Below are positions 59,409 through 64,000 of a stretch of DNA of 64,000 nt, in pieces. The notes beneath the pieces are model-generated. The model worked only from the letters and a program-made list of their open reading frames with translations. It did no database searches and was not told the DNA's origin. Source of the DNA: Nocardia sp. CY41 (GTDB lineage Bacteria > Actinomycetota > Actinomycetes > Mycobacteriales > Mycobacteriaceae); the NCBI RefSeq assembly GCF_009829325.1, contig NZ_VUOS01000005.1, forward strand, positions 248,001 to 312,000. Reading direction: 5' to 3'. Position numbers and translations under genes: made by a program. The number at the start of each line of letters is the position of its first letter. Position 1 is the stretch's first letter.

Positions 59409-61454
59409 TCAGCTCGAGGGCAGTCCCAACTTGTCGAAGAATGCCCGATTGCGCTCTGCGGCGGAATTGACCAGCCTGTCGAAAGACATGACCTCTATGT
59501 ACGCCTTCGCTGGCTCGTTGAAGCCGAAGTAGCCGAGGCCGTCATGAGTCCGCCGCAAGTTCGCGTACTCGCACCTGTTCACCAGTGTCGTTGTGAGGTC
59601 AGCCAAGATGTAGCAGAAGGCTGGCGAATCCTGTGACGCCGGGATCGGACGTCCTGCGGCTGTCATCACACCGCCGCTTCGCACGCGCTTCACGTAGTCG
59701 AGCGACTGAAGGATCGGATCCTTGTCCTCCGACGCGTCGTTCCGCATCGGCCGCTTGATCTCGACCACGACGATCGAGGCCAACGGCAACGTCTCACCCT
59801 CCGCTGCAAGCACAGGCGTGTCGATAAGCCGTGTCGAAAGAATATCCGGCTCCCGTGTCGACTCGGAGCCGGTGATCGGCATGCTCTTGAGTGTCTTATC
59901 GGAGGCAAGGTAGTCGTGGAAAGCCAGCCGCTCGTCGATGATCCACAGATTGGCCGCGTCGGTCCCGATCTCATTCGAATCGGTGCGCATCGGCATCAGC
60001 AGCGAGTGGATAGCATCCTCTCGAGAATACCTGCCCTGCTCGTTCGTCCTGATGAGCTTGGACAAGAGGTCGAGAATCACTCGACGACGGGAGACGTACG
60101 CCGCCAGGTCGGATTGATTGATATCCCTGACCTTGTCGAGGTATTGGTTGAGGCGTTCCTGGTAGTCCTCCAGGGGAGTGGAACCAGCCTCCGCGTAGAT
60201 TGTCTGGCCCTGAGCGATGGTATCGGCCTCGAGCTTCTGGAAATTGCGATGAAGCAGAAGTTCAAGATCTGAATCCTTGATCGACGGGTCCACGGCCACG
60301 CCGAGTAACTCGAGCCTGGAAAGGACCGGGCGATACCGAGGCGCGCGGTTGCTGACGAACTCGTGGACACGCGCCTTGCCTGCGTCGCGGGCTGCGGCGA
60401 GCGAGCCGGCAAGGAGTTGTTCCACTTCGTGCAGCACGCCCGAACGGATATCTTCCAGCGAAATATCGTCTTCCAACGTCGGGTCCGCCAGTCGTTCGTT
60501 GATGTCGAACGCGGTGCGGTCAGCGCGGACGTGGGCGTCCAGAAAATCGGACGACAGGTAGCAAACGTATGTGAACTCGGTTGCTGCGTCGTCCTTCAAC
60601 CGTCCGTACAGCCCTGGGATCTTGCCGGTGAGGTTTTCTTCGAGGACAACGCGGCTCGCTGCACACCAGTACAGCCGAGGGGTGATATTGCGCGTTGAGG
60701 ACTTGAGGCGAAGATTGATCATGTCGAACTTCTTGCCTTTGACCTCGACGGTGGTCTGCGGCAACTCGGAAAAGAGGAACTCCTCCATCAGTTTCGTGAG
60801 GGAGATGACCTCCTCGTCATCGACAATCGTCACCTCAGGTGCGCCGCCTGGTCGGAGGAAGTACCAAATGCAGTGTTCGAACACCGCACGGGCGATGGTC
60901 TCGCCGGTCTTCGGCGCATTCCTCTGGAAGGCGTCTTTGAACCCGTCCAGATAGACGACTGTACCTGTTTCATTGAAGCAGTCCGGCGCCTCGTCGTGCT
61001 CGACTTCGCGGTCCACGGAGAACTTGAATTGCCGTGCACGCAGGTCGCCATTGTCGTCGAGGTACGTGCTCCGTATCGAGATCCTGTCGAACGCCTTGAG
61101 CCAGAGGAGGCGTCCTACGCCGCGGCAACCCATGTCTGCCTTGTAGTCACTGTCCAGCGTCTCGAATGAGCACATGTTGGCTGGCGTAAATCCCACACCG
61201 TTATCCTCGATGAGAAAGCCCAGTATCGGCCTCAGCGTCACCCGGCCCGTGTCAGACAGGTCGAAGTCCAACTCATCTTGTCCGCTCCGCTGGATCGTAA
61301 TCCGAAGGCGGCCGTGCTCGATATTCTCACGGAAGCGTGCATCGATCGCTTGAAGACCGTTGACGACGGCCTCCAGTAGCGGCAAGAGCGAATGGCTTTT
61401 GGGTAGGCTCGTATTCCGTACCCTACCTGCCAGAGAAGTGGTCAGCGCCATCAT
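59409..61454 (-). CDS. GHKL (HSP90-like) ATPase fused to a PD-(D/E)XK nuclease-like domain
   Basis: A 681-aa protein. The N-terminal ~180 residues are a GHKL ATPase: LLPLLEAVVNGLQAIDARF (N box), LIEDNGVGFTPANM (G1), MGCRGVGRLLWLKAFDRIS (G2). A long helical middle follows. The C-terminal ~170 residues contain EPDILSTRLIDTP and IVVVEIKRPMRND, the spacing of a PD-...-ExK nuclease core. A strong GAGGGAGGG site precedes the ATG at 61454. Base composition is visibly lower in GC than in the neighbours, suggesting transfer. ATPase-nuclease fusions of this kind are common in phage defence, so a stand-alone defence role is plausible but unproven. Confidence 0.8.
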   Translation of the reverse strand: MMALTTSLAGRVRNTSLPKSHSLLPLLEAVVNGLQAIDARFRENIEHGRLRITIQRSGQDELDFDLSDTGRVTLRPILGFLIEDNGVGFTPANMCSFETLDSDYKADMGCRGVGRLLWLKAFDRISIRSTYLDDNGDLRARQFKFSVDREVEHDEAPDCFNETGTVVYLDGFKDAFQRNAPKTGETIARAVFEHCIWYFLRPGGAPEVTIVDDEEVISLTKLMEEFLFSELPQTTVEVKGKKFDMINLRLKSSTRNITPRLYWCAASRVVLEENLTGKIPGLYGRLKDDAATEFTYVCYLSSDFLDAHVRADRTAFDINERLADPTLEDDISLEDIRSGVLHEVEQLLAGSLAAARDAGKARVHEFVSNRAPRYRPVLSRLELLGVAVDPSIKDSDLELLLHRNFQKLEADTIAQGQTIYAEAGSTPLEDYQERLNQYLDKVRDINQSDLAAYVSRRRVILDLLSKLIRTNEQGRYSREDAIHSLLMPMRTDSNEIGTDAANLWIIDERLAFHDYLASDKTLKSMPITGSESTREPDILSTRLIDTPVLAAEGETLPLASIVVVEIKRPMRNDASEDKDPILQSLDYVKRVRSGGVMTAAGRPIPASQDSPAFCYILADLTTTLVNRCEYANLRRTHDGLGYFGFNEPAKAYIEVMSFDRLVNSAAERNRAFFDKLGLPSS

Positions 61455-61779
61455 GCCCTCCCTCGATGCTGTGAAGCCCCACTCTAGCGGGGCGTTGCTT
61501 CATATCCCAGGCAGCTCGGCCAATCTGGCGGAAAGTAGACAGGGGACTCGTTCAAACACGCAAACTGCCCGAACGACCCCCTAACCTGCTAGCTCCGCCA
61601 CTGAGCCCAGCAGGCCAAATCTGCCGTCGCACTTGATAATCTCGCCGCCACGCGGAAGCGTCCTGATCAGCCGCACACGCAGTCGCGGACCGGCGAGAGA
61701 TACCTGCGGTTCAAGTCGTCTTCGCGCATCACGTGGGTTCCGCGGCGACGAATCGACCCGGATCCGTTCCACACGAAGA
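61455..61779. other. gap between GHKL-nuclease gene and mmpL-like gene, no supported gene
   Basis: A minus-strand frame (61581-61772; contains PRGGEIIKCDGRFGLLGSVA) looks mildly protein-like but lacks a start signal and family. The promoter of the GHKL gene should lie here. Confidence 0.35.
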
Positions 61780-61813
61780 AGCTGTGCACTCGAAATATTC
61801 CGAGTGCACAGCT
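61780..61813. terminator. hairpin downstream of the mmpL-like gene
   Basis: 13-bp stem AGCTGTGCACTCG / CGAGTGCACAGCT with an AAATATTC loop, 53 bp past the end of the minus-strand MmpL gene. Confidence 0.7.
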
Positions 61814-61865
61814 GGAGTTCCGGACTGCTCGGATGGGTAGGTCCCCGTGTGGAACGTCTCCGGTA

Positions 61866-64000
61866 TCAGCTCTCGCCGACCGAAGTCCCGACGACCTCGT
61901 GAGCCTCCGCTCGCGTCCCACCCGGCTTCTCGTCCCCATGCCCCGGCCACCACGCCTTGTGTCCGATGAGCGCCGTGAGCGCGGGGGTGAAGAACATCGC
62001 CATGACGAAGGCCGCGATCGCGATGCCCACCGAGATGGCGAAGCCCATCTGTGCGAGGACGTTGTTGCCGGCCAGCATCATCGACGCGAACGTGCCCGCC
62101 AGGATCACTCCGGCCGCCGCGATGGTGGGGCCGGTGTGCCGCACGGCCAGCGCCGCGGCCTGTTTCGGCTCGTTGCCCTCGCGCGCCTCTTCCCGTAGCC
62201 GGGCGACCATGAGGATGTTGTAGTCGGTGCCCAGCGCGACCACGAACAGGTACATGATCACCGGCAGCGTGAAGATCAGGCCGGTCTCACCCCGGAAGTG
62301 CTGGAATACCAGGACCGCCGCGCCGAGCGTGGCGGCGAAGCCGAGGAACACCGACGCCATGAGGTACCACGGCGCGACCAGGCTGCGCAGCAGCAGCCCC
62401 AGCACGATCATGATGAGGATCGCCGCGACCGGGAACACGATCGAGTAGTCCCGCGCCATCGCCTCCTGGAAGTCGACGAACACCGAGGTCAGACCGCCTA
62501 CGGCGGCGGTCGTACCGGCGGGCGCCGCCGCGTGCGCGGTATCGCGCAGCGGGCCCTCGACGGTGTTCAGCGCGGCATCCGACTCCGGCGCGGCATCCAG
62601 CGTCACCGCGAAGTCGGCGATCGTCTTGTCCGCGGACAATTTCGGCTCGGCCACCTGTCCCACACCGGGTACCCCGGCCAGCGCGGTGCGGTAAGCGGTG
62701 AGCTGCTCGGCGGTCAACGCGCCGTCGGACTTCAGCAGAACGTCCGAAGGCTGGGTGGTCCCGGCGGGCAGGCCCTTGACCAATTCTTTGCTGTAGACGA
62801 CGGATTCCGAGGCCTGCGAAGTCGATCCGGAGCTCAGATCGAATGTCGGATGGAAGCCGAACGCGAAGATGCCGAGCACGATCAGCGCACCGCCGGAGAC
62901 TACGGCGAACACACCGGGCCGCCGGCCGAGCGCATTGCCGACCGCGGTGAACCGTGCACCCTTCGGTTCCGTGCGCCATGCCTTGGACGGCCAGAACACT
63001 TTGGTGCCCAGCAGCGACACGACGGCGGGAACGAGCGTCAGCCCCGCCAACAGCGCGACCGCCACCGCGATCGCCAGCGCCGGACCCATCGCGCGGAACA
63101 TACCCAGCGTGGACAGCACCAGCGCCATGAACGCGATGATCACCGCGCCCGCCGCGGACGTGATCGCCTCACCTACTCGGGTGACGGCGCTGACCATGGC
63201 GGTCTTCGAATCCTCGCCGGCGCGCAGCCGCTCGCGGTAGCGGAACATCAGGAACAGGATGTAGTCGGTGCCGACACCGAACAGCACGACCACGAGGATG
63301 GCATTGATCGAAGCATCGATCTGCAGGTCGAACGCCTTGGCCACCATGGCGATCAATCCGCCGACCATGCTGGAGACCGCGCCGATCACGACGATCGGCA
63401 GCAACGCGATCACCGGACTGCGGAAGATGACCAGCAACAACACCAGGATCAGCACGACGGTGGCGACGCCGACGATGGCCAGCCCCTTGTCACCCGATTC
63501 CTGCTGATCCAGCACCTGCGCCGCCTGGCCGGTGATGCCCGCCTTCAGCTCGGTGCCCGCGACGCGTTCCTTCAACTCCTTGCGCAGCGCCTTGACCGCG
63601 TCGCCCTGCGTGGTGTCGTTGGGATTGGTCACCTTCGTCATCTGGACCGCGATGATCTGCACCAAGCGGTTCTCCGACGGTGGCGTCGGTTGCATCCCGA
63701 TGACGTCCTTGATCTGCGCGTCACGCAGGCTGCTGCCGATCGACACGACCGAAGCCGCGTCCGTGTCGGTCAACGGCGTGCCGTCCTGCCGGGCGAACAC
63801 GATGATCGCCGCGGGAGCGGAGCTGTCCGGGAACGCTTTCTGCTGCAACTCCAATGCCTGAATGGACTCGTAATGGGAGGGGAGGAAAGCTGATTGATCT
63901 GTCGTCGATTTCAGTTCCGGCGCCGAGGCCACCACCGCGATGGCGAGCAGCACCCACAGGCCGATCACCTTCCACGGATTGTGGACGACTACGGCCCCCA
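61866..64000 (-). CDS. MmpL/RND-family transporter, partial (N-terminus beyond right edge)
   Basis: At least 711 codons of an MmpL-type RND transporter, a proton-driven exporter of lipids or other hydrophobic molecules in mycolate-containing bacteria. The open frame continues to the window edge: upstream of the GTG at 63968 it reads VVVHNPWKVIGLW, the usual start of the first membrane segment. Two RND halves are visible. The first has FGVGTDYILFLMFRYRERLR (TM4 with the GxxxDY motif) and the second VALGTDYNILMVARLREEAR. Periplasmic loops carry PSHYESIQALELQQKAFPDS and SASESVVYSKELVKGLPAGT-like segments. The C-terminus is short after TALIGHKAWWPG. The substrate is unknown. Confidence 0.93.
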   Translation of the reverse strand, partial: GAVVVHNPWKVIGLWVLLAIAVVASAPELKSTTDQSAFLPSHYESIQALELQQKAFPDSSAPAAIIVFARQDGTPLTDTDAASVVSIGSSLRDAQIKDVIGMQPTPPSENRLVQIIAVQMTKVTNPNDTTQGDAVKALRKELKERVAGTELKAGITGQAAQVLDQQESGDKGLAIVGVATVVLILVLLLVIFRSPVIALLPIVVIGAVSSMVGGLIAMVAKAFDLQIDASINAILVVVLFGVGTDYILFLMFRYRERLRAGEDSKTAMVSAVTRVGEAITSAAGAVIIAFMALVLSTLGMFRAMGPALAIAVAVALLAGLTLVPAVVSLLGTKVFWPSKAWRTEPKGARFTAVGNALGRRPGVFAVVSGGALIVLGIFAFGFHPTFDLSSGSTSQASESVVYSKELVKGLPAGTTQPSDVLLKSDGALTAEQLTAYRTALAGVPGVGQVAEPKLSADKTIADFAVTLDAAPESDAALNTVEGPLRDTAHAAAPAGTTAAVGGLTSVFVDFQEAMARDYSIVFPVAAILIMIVLGLLLRSLVAPWYLMASVFLGFAATLGAAVLVFQHFRGETGLIFTLPVIMYLFVVALGTDYNILMVARLREEAREGNEPKQAAALAVRHTGPTIAAAGVILAGTFASMMLAGNNVLAQMGFAISVGIAIAAFVMAMFFTPALTALIGHKAWWPGHGDEKPGGTRAEAHEVVGTSVGES

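Noticed and set aside
61581..61772. Minus-strand 63-aa frame upstream of the GHKL-nuclease gene
   Set aside because: Mildly protein-like C-terminus but no start signal, no family and no conservation evidence available.
1..64000. Insertion sequences, integrases or tRNA attachment sites explaining the inserted segments
   Set aside because: No transposase, recombinase or tRNA gene was recognised; only the 270-bp rpsN repeats and small palindromes were found.

Overview
The window is GC-rich actinobacterial DNA and most resembles Nocardia (family Nocardiaceae). The evidence is a mycobactin/nocobactin-type siderophore locus, zinc-type S14 and other ribosomal proteins close to mycobacterial ones, an MmpL transporter, WXG100 proteins, XRE-DUF397 pairs and DUF6545 membrane proteins. 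The genus is inferred; no rRNA is present. tRNA genes were looked for by eye only and none was noticed.

Region 1 (1-15 kb) is a ribosomal spc operon cut in two. On the minus strand rplN-rplX-rplE-rpsN (14812 to 13370) ends in a strong hairpin. rpsH-rplF resume only at 743, behind a promoter of their own. About 12.6 kb of accessory DNA lies between them. It holds an acyl-CoA carboxylase beta subunit, a second identical rpsN with an 18-codon rplE tail (a 270-bp direct repeat), an AraC regulator with a P450, a WXG100 toxin/immunity cassette, an XRE-DUF397 regulator with a tandemly duplicated DUF397 gene, a three-gene hypothetical operon, antitoxin-like orphans and a Uma2 protein.

Region 2 (15-24.5 kb) holds an M13 metallopeptidase lipoprotein, a divergent TetR/DHA2-MFS pair with an operator-like palindrome on the MFS start codon, a cupin protein, a SnoaL-like protein and three tandem DUF6545 membrane proteins. 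A broken SnoaL copy shows that part of this block was duplicated.

Region 3 (24.5-52 kb) is an iron-regulated siderophore locus matching nocobactin (nbt) biosynthesis. NbtF-like ArCP-Cy-A-PCP would make the aryl-oxazoline. NbtB (KS) and NbtC (AT-KR-ACP-methyltransferase) would make an alpha-methylated 3-hydroxyacyl chain. NbtD (C-A-PCP-E) and NbtE (C-A-PCP-C-PCP) would add two lysine units, which NbtG (N-hydroxylase) and NbtH (N-acyltransferase) modify. NbtA is a type II thioesterase. A periplasmic binding lipoprotein and a siderophore-interacting flavoprotein would handle uptake and iron release. A SagB-like flavin oxidoreductase is a good candidate for oxidising oxazoline to the oxazole of nocobactins. 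Six IdeR/DtxR-like 19-bp iron boxes precede these units. Salicylate synthase, salicyl-AMP ligase and MbtH are absent and must be elsewhere.

Region 4 (52-64 kb) holds housekeeping and flexible genes: a flavin/F420 PPOX-type protein, a glycolipid-binding protein, an RluA-like pseudouridine synthase, a CPBP protease, a 0.9-kb repetitive non-coding stretch, a DUF2637-like membrane protein with an Asn-Gly-His repeat tract, a GHKL ATPase fused to a PD-(D/E)XK nuclease (possible phage defence) and an MmpL transporter running off the right edge.
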